Shown here: positions 47,720 to 58,135 of the stretch, piece after piece | Layout: every line of letters starts with the position of its first letter | How positions within the stretch are numbered: the stretch's first letter is position 1 | Notes under the pieces: model-generated | The model's database searches: none | Seen by the model: only the letters and a program-made list of their open reading frames with translations | Told to the model about the DNA's origin: nothing | Assembly (NCBI GenBank): GCA_963383645.1 | Contig: OY726557.1 | Coordinates: 131,529,251-131,593,250 of the forward strand | DNA length: 64,000 nt | Direction: 5' to 3' | Source of the DNA: Muscardinus avellanarius | Taxonomy: Eukaryota; Chordata; Mammalia; Rodentia; Gliridae | Translations under genes and position numbers: made by a program

Positions 47720-48655
47720 TTCTGATAGCGACTGGAGCAGAATGATTCTTCAACAAGGACACAGGCGAGAGGGTGACTACCTGGGTGTATGGGTCACCCA
47801 ATCCAATTCAACCCAAGATAGACAAATCATAGCTTCTGTGGATATGCTAGTCTCTTAATCTGCAATCAGACTTTGGTGTTGATCTAGGTTGTTTCTTCAC
47901 CCCCAGCAGTTAATCCAAGTTTCTGGAAATTATCACAGCCAACTCTCCCTTGCTTATAATAACTGAGTGCTGCAGTGACATGGAACACGACGGGAAGAAA
48001 CAAAAGCTGAGGTGTAGATTATTTATATGTAAAATGAACATGTACCTTTTTAATCATTATAACACTTTAATACTAAAATTGGCTTGCATTTTATAAACAA
48101 CATTGACTGGTGACAAAGGGGTCTTTGGGTTAAAAAGAGTAGATAATGTCACAGCAAGACATGTTTTCTAAGTTTGGATCTTGATACTGTTCCTTCTTTT
48201 TTGTTTTTCTTTCTTTCTCCCCTCCTGACCTTCTACATCCCAGCAGTTGTTTCTGTGACTTCTACAGAAGAGCTTGCAGGTAAAGCCCGAAGAGTAAAGC
48301 TATGTGAAAAACCTGGTATGTGTTATGTTGCTGAGTAGATTTCAAAGCCTGGAGCTCTCTTCATACTGTCACATGCTTGTTTTTGCTTCCAAGAAAGCAG
48401 AGTTAAAATGGACTTTCAGACCAGGGACAGGTGAGAAGTGATAGAGAGGTGGCAAGAAGGCTCAGCAATTCTGAGAATATCTCAGTGTCTCTGCCAAGGT
48501 CGCTGTTGGTGCCCACATTTCCTCTGCCCCTCTACAGCGGTACCTGTATCATGCTCCACTGAGTCACAGCAGAAAAAAGACTCACATGATGTTTCACTTG
48601 TTTCTTGCTTAACACATAAACATTCTTTTGAGGGATAGATATATACATATATGTA

Positions 48656-48656
<1 letters not shown>
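47720..48656. other. No recognisable gene or repeat
   Basis: Unique-looking sequence; nothing identifiable. Confidence 0.4.

Positions 48657-48702
<46 letters not shown>
48657..48702. repeat. (CA)n microsatellite
   Basis: About 22 CA units, preceded by ATATGTACGTACA. Confidence 0.97.
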
Positions 48703-48706
<4 letters not shown>

Positions 48707-49384
48707 CCAGTGTTGTCTTTGTGTAATAAGTGCCAGATAAAACTCAGGATGTGGAAATAATGTTTGGGGCAATGTCTCATGCCTCTCCTCAGAGAAATCC
48801 TGTTTTAAGTATAATTCCTTCTCTCATCACAAAGGAGTAATGGAGATTTGCTAGCTTAAATTCACCTTTTGATGGCTTCATTCTCTTTTCCACAAAGGCA
48901 GCATAAGCAACAGCTTCCCTGTGATTTCTGGCACCTCCGGTGGAAGAGAAAGAGGATGAGTATGACCAAGCTTGCCTAACTGGACCTTCCACTGCAATGC
49001 GCCATTGTTTCCCCTGCTTAATCATCACTCCTTCCCTGGCTCCTGTCCCCTTCCCTATCCAGAAGGGATGGCCAACCTTCCTCTCTTGGTCTTGGGAAAA
49101 CCTATCTTGAATGAACAGCAGGTGCTGAGGGGCTATGGAAGCTGATCCTTGCCAGGGCAGCTTGGCTAGATGGGCTCCTAAAGGAAGGCTTCTCCAACTG
49201 CTTCCTCACATAGGGAAGAGGTGGGATAATCATGCCAGACACTCTCATAGCATCCCACTTGTACTTTTACTAGGCCTCATCCCAGACTACTGAAAAAACC
49301 CCCTGCATTTTCCCAAGGTCCCAGGTGACTGAATTGCAGGGAGACTGAAGTTGATAAGCACTATTTTAACTCACTAGACCAGGA
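48703..49384. other. No recognisable gene or repeat
   Basis: Unique-looking sequence; nothing identifiable. Confidence 0.4.
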
Positions 49385-49620
49385 GTCTGCAAACTAAAAC
49401 TCATGGGTTCAATCTGGTCAGCTGCCTACGTTCGTAAATCAAATTTTACTGGGACAAAGCCATACTTACTTGTTATGGAAGTGTCAATGGTGGTTTCCAC
49501 GCTACAGTGGAAGAGCTAAGTAGCTATAACAGAGGCCAAACAGCCACAAAGCCTGAGAAACATTTACTGTCTGTTCCTTTACAAAAAAGCTTTGCTGGCT
49601 CCTTAAAAGTGAGAATCTGC
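49385..49620 (+). mobile_element. hAT-type non-autonomous DNA transposon relic
   Basis: Left end AGGAGTCTGCAAACTAAAA and right end TTTACAAAAAAGCTTTGCTG are inverted-repeat-like; internal AAATTTTACTGGGACAAAGC and ACTGTCTGTTCC. Same family as 20595-20792. Confidence 0.75.
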
Positions 49621-49631
49621 TTTTATTTTGC

Positions 49632-50330
49632 TTTATATACAAGGTAGCTTAGTACAGTGGTTATGTACATGGGCCCAGAGGTAGTTTACAGATTTACATG
49701 GGGTCTGCCATTTCCTTGTAAGGGACTATAGGTTACAACTTCTCTGCCTTATGCTTGTTATACTTTGGATATAATAAGTCTCCTGAAAAGTTCATGTGTT
49801 AATGTTTAGAATTGATATAATTAAGTCATAAGGGTTATAATCTCAGCAGTGCATAAACCCATGTAATGAATTTACTGGGTGGTAACCTAGGGGGGTGGGG
49901 TGTAGGTAGGAGAGACTGGGGGTAATCAGGAGGTGGCACATGGGGGTGTGTGGCTTTGGGGAGGGACTGTGCTTGTGTCCTTGAATACCCTTGCTTGCTC
50001 TCATGCTTTCAGTCTCCATGATGTGAGAGCAGAGCCCTTGCTCTCTCCTTCTCTCTGCCATCCACCACCATGTCCCTGAACTCTGTCAATGAACCTGGCT
50101 TCATAAAGACTGGATGAATACCTGAAATCTCCAGAACTGTGAGTACATTAAATTTTCTAAGTTGTGGTGTCAGTTGTTTTGGATTAGAACAATGAGAATG
50201 GTCAATGAAATACCATCTCTAACGTGGGAATGTGGAATAGGACCTATCTCACAGTGTTAATGTGTTGAATGTTAAGGTATTAAAGCGCTCAGGTGATGCC
50301 CTCAGCAAATGTTAACTCTTAGTAGGCACC
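49632..50330 (+). mobile_element. MIR element split by an LTR
   Basis: Left part 49632-49748 (GCTTAGTACAGTGGTTATGT, CTTCTCTGCCTTATGCTTG); right part 50211-50330 (GGAATGTGGAATAGGACCTA, AAAGCGCTCAGGTGATGCCC, AAATGTTAACTCTTAGTAGG). The two halves are consecutive in MIR. Confidence 0.8.
49750..50210 (+). mobile_element. LTR-like repeat, probably ERVL-MaLR
   Basis: ATACTTTGGATATAATAAGT, TCTCCATGATGTGAGAGCAG, AACTGTGAGTACATTAAATT, CAGTTGTTTTGGATTAGAAC. Homologous to 6735-7160 over its whole length. Confidence 0.72.
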
Positions 50331-51062
50331 TGCTATTTTTAGGGTACCATGTGGGATTTGTTGAATGTTAACAATAATGACCCCTACAGCAGACAATGTC
50401 TATCAACACACACTCTTTGCTTCTTCCTCACTAACATCTAATTAATCTTTTGGGTGTCTGGCCTTTATGGAGGGGTGACCTTTTCTTTGGGGTAATTCCA
50501 CTGCAAGCCAATCACAGCAGTAATATTCTCAATGTCTGTGGAATGGCATAGCTATGGGCAGTTCTGGTCAAAAAGCCACGAGAAGAAGATTCTTGAAGAG
50601 CTTCTGGGAAATGATTCCTTCATTCTGTAAAGGAAATCATAAAAGAGATGCCCCTGTTCTTTATAGGTGTTAGGTCTGGATATGCAGCCAGGAATTGCAG
50701 CAACCATGAAGTCAGTAGTCTTAAGATAAAGCCAACGGGTTTAGGATGGCAGAGTAGAGGGACAGAGAGAACCTTGCACTTACAAGGTCTACATGAGAGA
50801 ATCTAGTGCTTATGGAGTTGCTGAATCAAGTCAGCCCCTGGGACCTCCTATGCATGGACTGATTTTATGAAACAGTAGTTTAATTCCAAAGCATCCTGAC
50901 TCATATAGGCAGGGTCTATGTTCACACATATTTTCACTCCATCCAGGGTCTAGCAATTATTGTTGGGTACTCTGAGCAAAGAAAGAATAATGGCTGGAAA
51001 TGGGCTAAGTAGGGCAAAGCAGAACTCAAGAAGGTTCTGGGTTATACAAATCACAATGAGCT
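50331..51062. other. No recognisable gene or repeat
   Basis: Unique-looking sequence; nothing identifiable. Confidence 0.4.
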
Positions 51063-51098
51063 ATTACATCATACCTGTTGAGATGGACATTATTAAGT

Positions 51099-51148
<50 letters not shown>

Positions 51149-51763
51149 TGGAGAAACTGGAACCTCTGTGTATAGCTGGTGGGAATGTACCTGGAAAATC
51201 ATATATGGAGACTTCTCAAAAATTATGAATAGAATAACTATATGATCTAGTAATTTTACTTCTAGGTATTTACCTAAAAGAAATGAAAGTGGGAACTAGA
51301 AGAAATATTTGCACTCTCATTTTCACTGCAGCATTATTCAGAATAATCAAGATGTGAAAGCAATCTAAATGCCCACCAATAGATGAAAGAATGAGGAAAT
51401 TGTGTCATATCCATAAGAGTATTTATTATTGAGCCTTAAAATGAGACAGTGTCACATATTGCAACATGGATGAACGTGGAGAATAATATGCTCAGGGAAA
51501 CAAGTCAGTCATAGAAGGGCAAATACTACATAATTCCACTTGTTTCAGTATCTCAATTCATAGAAGCAGAAAGTAGAACAGTGGTTCTTCAATTCACCAC
51601 CACCATCCATTGGCGAGAGAGGAGAGAGAATGGAAAATTGCTGTTCAACAGATATAATATTTTAGTTATGCAAGATGAACAACTTCTAGAGATCTGCTGT
51701 ACAACTGTGTTAAAATTGACAATGATGTATATATAACCTAATTTGTTAAGAGGGTAGATCTCA
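51063..51763 (+). mobile_element. L1M 3' region
   Basis: AGCTGGTGGGAATGTACCTG, CTGCAGCATTATTCAGAATA, AATGCCCACCAATAGATGAA, TGCAACATGGATGAACGTGG, ATTCATAGAAGCAGAAAGTA in L1M order. Contains the (GT)n run 51101-51144 near its left end. Confidence 0.9.
51101..51144. repeat. (GT)n microsatellite
   Basis: About 22 GT units. Confidence 0.97.
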
Positions 51764-51975
51764 GCCAGGCGTGGTGGTGCACGCTTGTAATCCCAGCATT
51801 CGGGAGGCTGAGACATGGAGGATCATGGTTCGTGGACAGCCTCAGATACTTAGTGAGGCCCTCTGCAACTCAGTGAGACCCGGTTTCAAAGTAAAGAATA
51901 AAAAATAGGGCAGGGGGTATAGCTTGGTGGTCAAATGCCCCTGGGTTCCATCCCCCAGACCCGCCCCCCCAAAAA
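51764..51975 (+). mobile_element. B1-dID SINE, young
   Basis: GCCAGGCGTGGTGGTGCACG start; ID half GGGGGTATAGCTTGGTGGTC. Flanked by AAGAGGGTAGATCTCA (51748-51763, 51976-51991). Confidence 0.96.
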
Positions 51976-51991
51976 AAGAGGGTAGATCTCA

Positions 51992-52603
51992 CGTTATGTG
52001 TTTCTTTACAATGATAATATCACCTGACCAAATGGAATTTCAAACTCAGAAATCAGGTGCTTATTTTACTTTTAAAACTTACAAATGCTCATATATTCAT
52101 ATTCAGACATATATTCTACTTGTAGGTTTGTGACACCTCACCCACAAACATGGAAATAAAAACTTGGGTTATCTGTGATGATTAAGTACAGGTTTCCTGG
52201 TTTCTTGAATTCAAATAAGCAATGGTAAAGATCACATTTACAATTTGACAGAAAAAACATAGTATCCTTTCCTCCTATTTTTTAAAGAGGTTGTTACTAA
52301 GATGAGATAAAGGCCATCAGTCTTTTCTCAAATATTAAATTGCTGACTTGAATGAATAAAACTTAGTCACAAGTAAATGCAAAAGAAAAAAAGAAGTCCT
52401 GAGTTAGTGTGGGCCCAATTGCCTTTCATCATACGCCCAGCTGGGAAAACTCCTTCCTGATACCTGCACCTCTCTTAAGTGCTCTTCTGTTTTCTGTCAG
52501 AACCTGCTACCTAAACCTGGCAGGTTGCTTTCAAAGCCAGATGAGTTTTGATTATTACCTTGATGATATCCATTATTTCCCTCTGGGATAGAAAGAAGGC
52601 CTG
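51992..52603. other. No recognisable gene or repeat
   Basis: Unique-looking AT-rich sequence; nothing identifiable. Confidence 0.4.
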
Positions 52604-52835
52604 TGCAGGGCGTGGTTGCGCACACTTGTAATTCCAGCATTGAGGAGGCGGAGACCAGAGGATCATGGACAGCCTCAGCTACTTAGCGAGACCCTTTGCA
52701 ACTCAGTAACACCCTGTTTCAAAAATAAAAAATAAAAAATAAAAAATAAATAAAAAAATAGGACTGAGGATTTCACTTGAAGGTAGAATGCCCCTGGGTT
52801 CAATTCCAAGTACAAAAAAAAAAAAAAAAAAAAAA
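52604..52835 (+). mobile_element. B1-dID SINE
   Basis: GCAGGGCGTGGTTGCGCACA start, (AAAAAT)n linker, GGTTCAATTCCAAGTAC end and A tail. AAGGCCTG/AAAGGTCTGA flanks suggest a decayed duplication. Confidence 0.92.
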
Positions 52836-53124
52836 GGTCTGAAGGCAGTTCATCCTTGACAACAGGTGGAGTAGAGGTAGGGTCTCTTACATAACATGAA
52901 ATATGAGGTAGTTACTTGGGCCAAAAGTGTCAAATGATTTTTTAGAATTCATTGCTGCAGGAATTTTCTGGTATATTGGGTTACTGACTTTCTTTGTGCT
53001 ACATCTGAGCTAGACCCAGTAGCAGATTCAAAGCAACATAGGTGGTTATATGTGAGGGGCAAGAATAGAAAGAGAAGGGTAGTGGGCTTGCCACCTCCAC
53101 CTATGCTCCTATCCAAGAAACCAC

Positions 53125-54768
53125 AGGATCAGGTCTAAAGTGTTTATTTAGACCCCTACAACTCTACATTTCTGCAGACAATCAAAGAGAGATATATGAG
53201 CCCTCTGCCTCTGAAAATCTAGAGTGAGAGATGTTTCCAGAACTTCGGAACTGCCAAGACATTGTCATAACCTACGGCCAGAGGAGTCAGGAGATATTCT
53301 CTCATTCATCTTCTTGCCTTTTGGCAAGAATAGCACACCTAAGCCTCCTGATTAAATCAGAATATAACTTAGTTTAAGAGCTTCAGAGTAGGTAAAAAGC
53401 AACATGACTGCACAACTTTTTTTTTTCTACAAACAACTTTAATTGTGTGCTCGCCATCTACTTTAGAGTCTATAAGAGACTGGACACTGGTTTTTGATGC
53501 CCCAACTCATTCTTATCGGTCTAACTCCAAGACCTTCCTGCAAGTGGAATGATCTCGTGGCTCAGTGAAAGAAGAGCAACAGGCAGGTGGGATGCTAAAG
53601 GGCTGGGGTGGGGCTGGTCAGCCAGTCTCCATGGTACCCTGGAAATCTCTTGTCAGCAATTTACATGCACTTAATGAGCAGCCCTTCCCTTGTGATTTTC
53701 TGTATGCCTTTTTTTACACCATCAAGTCCTCTGACTATTCCATCTTTCTAGTGGACCCTTCAGTTAAGAGTACCTCTGCCTTTCCTGCCAGGTTTTTAAA
53801 GACTAACTAAATCCTTAAGGAACACAAAGCAAGAGCTATTCCCTGCAAATCTGTTACCAAGTAAGTTTCCTACCACAAGACTTGTAAAGAAAGAACACCT
53901 CACCCCCTGGGTTTCTATTCTTTGGGCATTCTCTGCCATGGAGCAAGTGCTTTCCCTTCTCTTAGGAAACACTGAGGCTGAATATGCAACTTCCCATGGA
54001 ATTTTGTTGGGGATAGAGGGAAGGTCATAAATTCAAAAACCCAATGGCTCTTGGGCACAGGGTTGGGAGAAATGCTAATAAAATCTGTGGTGCAACTCCC
54101 TCTCAGGAAAGGGTGTGAAGGGTGGGGTGGATTTACCCAAAGCTTTGGCAGTTTGCTTTGTATCCAGGACAGGAAAAGTGTAACTACCCAGGGAAACCTT
54201 CATGGCATCCTCTATAAGGTTCTTGTGTTGGAAAACAGAAGTCCCTTGAGAAATATTTTCCTTTCGTCTTCTTCTGGAATTGTTAGGAAAGTAGGTGAGA
54301 CCAGGGCTTTGACTTTCAAGAGTGGCCCACATAGGAATAAAGTGTTCAGAGATTGATTTCTCCTTTAAGGATCTGGCTATACCTTCTATCCTATTTTACC
54401 CAGAGCTTGTACGTTGGTGGATTAGGCACATGTATGCACAGGGCCAAGTTTTTTGGCAAATAATTTTAGGAGGAAGGCAAAAGGAGAAGCAAAAGGGGCT
54501 CATTCATCTACTTTACAGCTTTCTCTTCTAAAGCAAACAGGACCTACCCACAAGCAACAATTCAAACACCACAAAAAAGCCATGGAAATGGATATGCATG
54601 CAACTGGTACATATATCCCATCACCTGCTACAAATGGAGTAGGACCTGGGGGGAAACTGAGCCACTGAGACCTAGACCTTCTGAGAGAGTTCCAGAGGCA
54701 TAGGCATCCTGACTAGTCTCTGGGTATTTGAGTTACCAACCTTCAGAAAATGCATAAATAACCCCTAG
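53125..54768 (-). other. SNX19: Probable SNX19 3' UTR
   Basis: Sequence immediately downstream of the SNX19 stop on minus. It carries none of the recognisable SINE or LINE copies that fill the flanks, consistent with constraint on an exonic UTR. The left boundary is set at the nearest strong AATAAA on the minus strand (53143-53148); another polyadenylation site could lengthen or shorten it. No exon structure can be proven here from sequence alone. Confidence 0.45.
53143..53148 (-). terminator. Candidate SNX19 polyadenylation signal AATAAA
   Basis: TTTATT on plus gives AATAAA on the gene strand, about 1.6 kb after the stop codon. A weaker ATTAAA lies near 53433. Chance occurrence is common, so this is only a candidate; 3'-end read data would settle it. 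Confidence 0.3.
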
Positions 54769-54901
54769 CTAGGGAGAGACACCCATCTTTTTGGGGTTGC
54801 TTGGGCTATCTGAAGCAGAAGTAGTTGTGGCAGACTCCTCAACAGAGGCACAGAGATCCAGGAATTCCAGGACGATGTCCCCAAGGCAGTAAATCAAATG
54901 C
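54769..54901 (-). CDS. SNX19: SNX19 last coding exon with stop codon
   Basis: Terminal coding exon on minus, 133 nt. After a TGTTTCAG acceptor it completes the Arg codon and reads HLIYCLGDIVLEFLDLCASV, followed by a Ser/Thr/Ala-rich tail (EESATTTSASDSPSNPKK) and ends MGVSP with a TAG stop at 54771-54769. HLIYCLGDI-LEFLDL is the SNX19 signature that closes the Nexin_C domain; the low-complexity serine-rich tail is normal for the protein. All three exons splice in one frame without stops, giving roughly the last 134 residues. Open frame, consensus splice sites and correct exon order argue for the functional gene rather than a processed copy, since introns are present. Confidence 0.93.
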
Positions 54902-55943
54902 CTGAAACACATGGATAGAACAACTTAGAGGAGAGCCTGGCTCAGTCAAGAAACATAGGATGGTGTTACAGTCATCTCCCTGCCTGCCCCCCTTTATTGA
55001 TACCCTAAACTGGAACAGTTTGACAAAGTGTCTGCCATGAAATAAGTGTCTGTTGAACTACCAAAGGGTATAATGTCAACAAAGGCAGGAATAGAATTTG
55101 AGACTAGATTTTATAAATTTCCACTTCTTTTACAGAGATACATTAGCGCATCTGCACTACTCAAGAACTGTGAGTGATACTGCTGTGATGTCTGATTACT
55201 TACTATTGATGCTTGTCATAATTGATTACTATAAATTTATAGACCATCTTACGGGCAGCAACGCAAAGCCACCTTAGAAAAGGGGAGTTAGATGACACAG
55301 ATGACTTTGAAGTAGGGGTTGAGAGAAGATTAGAAGAATACACAATAATTTTCAAAAGCAATCTAGCCTCAAGGATGGAGTCTACTGCTTCTGAATTACC
55401 CTGGGCATCTTTACCTAGCATTTCTGTTCTCTTTATCAGATTCCAATGTTAACTGCCTTGTCTTTTTCTTATTAAAAAAAAAAAAATCCTGATCCCAACA
55501 GTGATTATAGCTTTGCAGTGAAGCTAGAAACCTGTGTTAAAGATCATTATATGGCCTGTAATATATGGGCCACAGTATGTTCTTATAATGCTAACAGGGG
55601 CCAGTGCTGTTGGAAATAACTGTTAAGTACACTCAATGAGCCTGGAGGCTAACAGGACATTTAAAACATCTTATATGGGGGTCTGCACTGAGTTTTTCCA
55701 GATATAAATGGTAGCTGGTCCAACAGAGGCTGACTACCATGAAACAACCTGCTCTGAAGCTGGGCAGTGTGGATTTTACATAGTGTGTGTGGAACCTAGG
55801 CACTAACTATGCAGGGGTACAGAGCAAGTCAAATCTATATCTACCTTCTTCTGAATGTAGGCCTTTACCTAAGACCTTGCATACTTCTGAGAACACAGAT
55901 AGTTTTACCTATGCTGATGTTGGGTACACGTGTTCTAGCCTAC
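54902..55943 (-). other. SNX19: SNX19 intron (last)
   Basis: Bounded by the GTAGG donor and TGTTTCAG acceptor on minus. About 1.04 kb. I see no young SINE in it, only a short A-run near 55475 and ordinary AT-rich sequence. Confidence 0.85.
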
Positions 55944-56031
55944 CTGTTGATGAGGGGTTGCTGTAGTGACTCCAAGACTAGACTCCAGCTCAGCCGGCAT
56001 TTGTTAACCCCCAGGATGCCTACTAAAAAAT
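55944..56031 (-). CDS. SNX19: SNX19 coding exon (penultimate), Nexin_C domain
   Basis: Short 88-nt coding exon on minus. The acceptor reads CCACATCAG and the donor is CAACAG/GTAGG. Together with the split codon from the upstream exon it reads DFLVGILGVNKCRLSW, then SLVLESLQQPLIN and two bases of an Arg codon. The GVNKCRLSW and LESLQQPLIN blocks are characteristic of the SNX19 C-terminus. It is in phase on both sides (2+86 nt in, AG/G out). From memory the mammalian protein has a Val-Val-Glu at the start of this exon where this sequence has Leu-Val-Gly; length is conserved. That comparison should be checked against real orthologues. About 0.87 kb of intron separates it from the upstream exon and 1.04 kb from the last exon. 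Confidence 0.92.
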
Positions 56032-56897
56032 CTGATGTGGAAAAAACAGATAGTTTTATGTTACAACGAGGACTTAGAGTCTAAGGAAATCTTAGGTTTT
56101 CCTTAGGACCTACCTCTACCATCTGATACAGATTGGGTATTTCTGGCATACCTCCAAATCATATAACTGACTCCAAATCTCATACAGAAGAGAAAAGTCA
56201 ATAAAAACATGTTTTTTAAAGTTGGGTGTCTAAATAAGAACAGATATCAAAAAGTAGTTCTGTAACCTGTTATGAAAGTATAGGCACTATTTCTAAGGTA
56301 ACTATGTTAGAAAAGAGAGAGTTAATAATAAGGGCAAATATGTTTGTTCAAAACTGAGTTCACTACTATTCCCTGGTTACCACAGCCATTGACAACAGAC
56401 TGCCTTTTCTGCCCTCTAAACACACAAAGGATTAAAAAAAATGCCTTTCCAGGCTTTGCTTCTACTTACTCCTAAGAACCCATTTATCAATTCTGCATTT
56501 CTATAGGACATATCATGTACTTTCCTGGTCCCAAAATGCCATTGGCTGGAAGAGAATGTAAACTCATCTGGTGGGAATAGTTCTAAGACCTGTCCCTGCA
56601 GGCACAGCTTCCTCAGATCTGCCTAAGAGTTATGAACTCATATATCTTCAGGATTCTCCTCTGGTTTTAAGTTTGGCTACAGTGATCCATTCCCTTCCCT
56701 CGTCACTCTCTGGGTGAGGAATAAAAATAATTTTAACTAATTTTTCTACTAGCCTGAGATATGGTGGGTAAACAGGTTTTTGCATATAGACACATTCAGG
56801 GCTCTTCTGAAGATGGGGAAGGGTGTAGGGCAATGTTGGTAAAGCCGGGTGGGAAGGGAAGAGCTAACAGTATAATCAATCCCATCAGTCCAAATAC
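56032..56897 (-). other. SNX19: SNX19 intron (second from last)
   Basis: Bounded by the GTATTT donor and CCACATCAG acceptor on minus. No recognisable interspersed repeat. A short open stretch next to the upstream exon is simply read-through of the exon frame into the intron. Confidence 0.85.
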
Positions 56898-57082
56898 CTG
56901 GCAGGATTCCCATTAGGCTCTGCAGAGCCTGCTTCTCAGTAGCCACCTTCTGCTCCTGAGTCCTTATAGGCTTTGGAAACTTGGGCAAAACTCCACCAGG
57001 CCAGATGGATTCCCGAAGAAGCCGGAGGTACTGCACCCAGTGCTGTGGACATGTGAGATTAGCCACCTGCACCTCTAGCCAC
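56898..57082 (-). CDS. SNX19: SNX19 coding exon (third from last), Nexin_C domain
   Basis: Internal coding exon of sorting nexin 19, a PX-domain membrane protein linked to endosome and ER membrane traffic. Read on minus it begins after a CCTCAG acceptor (completing a split codon) with WLEVQVANL, continues through CPQHWVQYLRLLRESIWPGG and the segment VLPKFPKPIRTQEQK, and ends LMGILP plus one base before a GTATTT donor. The aromatic-W-P-G-G core followed by proline-rich and RTxEQK segments is typical of the C-terminal Nexin_C domain, and the wording matches what I recall of SNX19 rather than SNX13, SNX14 or SNX25. The exon is 185 nt with no frame break. It joins in phase to the exon at 55944-56031 (codon G/AT). 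The preceding exon, expected to carry a TEQWKWLC-like segment, was not found in this window. Confidence 0.93.
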
Positions 57083-57119
57083 CTGAGGTAGAAGAGAGAA
57101 AAAGTTCCATGGAATCTGG

Positions 57120-57465
57120 AGAAAATGGTGTGCCAAGATGATGGACTGGATGTTTTTGTCTTTCTTAGGGTGACAGTGTCATGAGGTAAAGACCTAGGTG
57201 GTTAGGTCATGAGGACCGAGACTGCATGAATTTAATTAGTGTCCTTATAGAAGAGACCCAAGAGAGATCCCTCACTCCTTTTACCACAGGAAGACAAAGG
57301 GAGAAGAAGGAGTCTATGAGCCAGGAAGTGGGCCTTCACCCAGATACCAATCTGCTGTCTTTTCATCTTGGACTTTCCAGCCTTCTTAACTGTGAGGCAC
57401 ATTTCTGTTGTTTCTAAGACACCCAGTTTAAGGCATTTTCTTATGGCAGCCCTAATTTATATAGC
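57120..57465 (+). mobile_element. MLT1-type MaLR LTR in SNX19 intron
   Basis: GATGGACTGGATGTTTTTGT, GTGGTTAGGTCATGAGGACC, ATTAGTGTCCTTATAGAAGA, CCAGGAAGTGGGCCTTCACC, TTGGACTTTCCAGCCTTCTT, TTCTGTTGTTTCTAAGACAC. Antisense to the gene and about 40 bp from the splice acceptor at 57083. Confidence 0.93.
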
Positions 57466-57799
57466 ATAAATCACATAAGTAATCAGGACAGGGAAAGAAA
57501 AGTTAGCACTAATGCTTACAATAAAAACCAAAACAATCCAAACACTGGGACCACAGAATTTGAAGATGAGTAACAATAATGATAGTGATATTTACTGAGT
57601 GTCCTCTTGGAGCCACATATTATGCTAGGATTTGCAGAACAGAACAAATTTTAAAAAGGCCTCAGCCTTGGTTTGGGGCAAGACCACACCAAGCCTTTCC
57701 AGACCTCCTCCAGTAGGAACCACTGGAATCTTCTCAGAGACCCGCACACAAAGCTTTTGGAATAAAGGGTTTGGTGATTTCTATACAGCACACCTTTAG

Positions 57800-58135
57800 C
57801 CTCTTCCTCACCACCTGCTATAACCAGCTGACCTTCAAGCCCCTGTGACCTGAGGATTTCTTATACCTGCCTTAATAGCCTTCTCACCTAGAGAGCCCTC
57901 TTCTCTCTGATAGTAGTTTGCCCTCTTGCAGGCCCTACTTAAACTCCACCTCTTCATCAAATATTTCTTGACTGGCCCAGCCAGAAGTGCTCTCCTTTTT
58001 AGATCTCCCTTCCAACTTATTTGACAAAAGTTTGGAGCTAATGTTTTAAAGTATGAACTACTTTCTCATGTGTTCACAGCTTTACTTGTTCAACTAAATT
58101 ATAAATGCAAGAATTCTGTATCTTTTATTTCTTAA
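57800..58135 (+). mobile_element. L2 3' fragment
   Basis: CTCCACCTCTTCATCAAATA, TTGACTGGCCCAGCCAGAAG and AACTAAATTATAAATGCAAG fit the L2 3' region. Confidence 0.6.
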
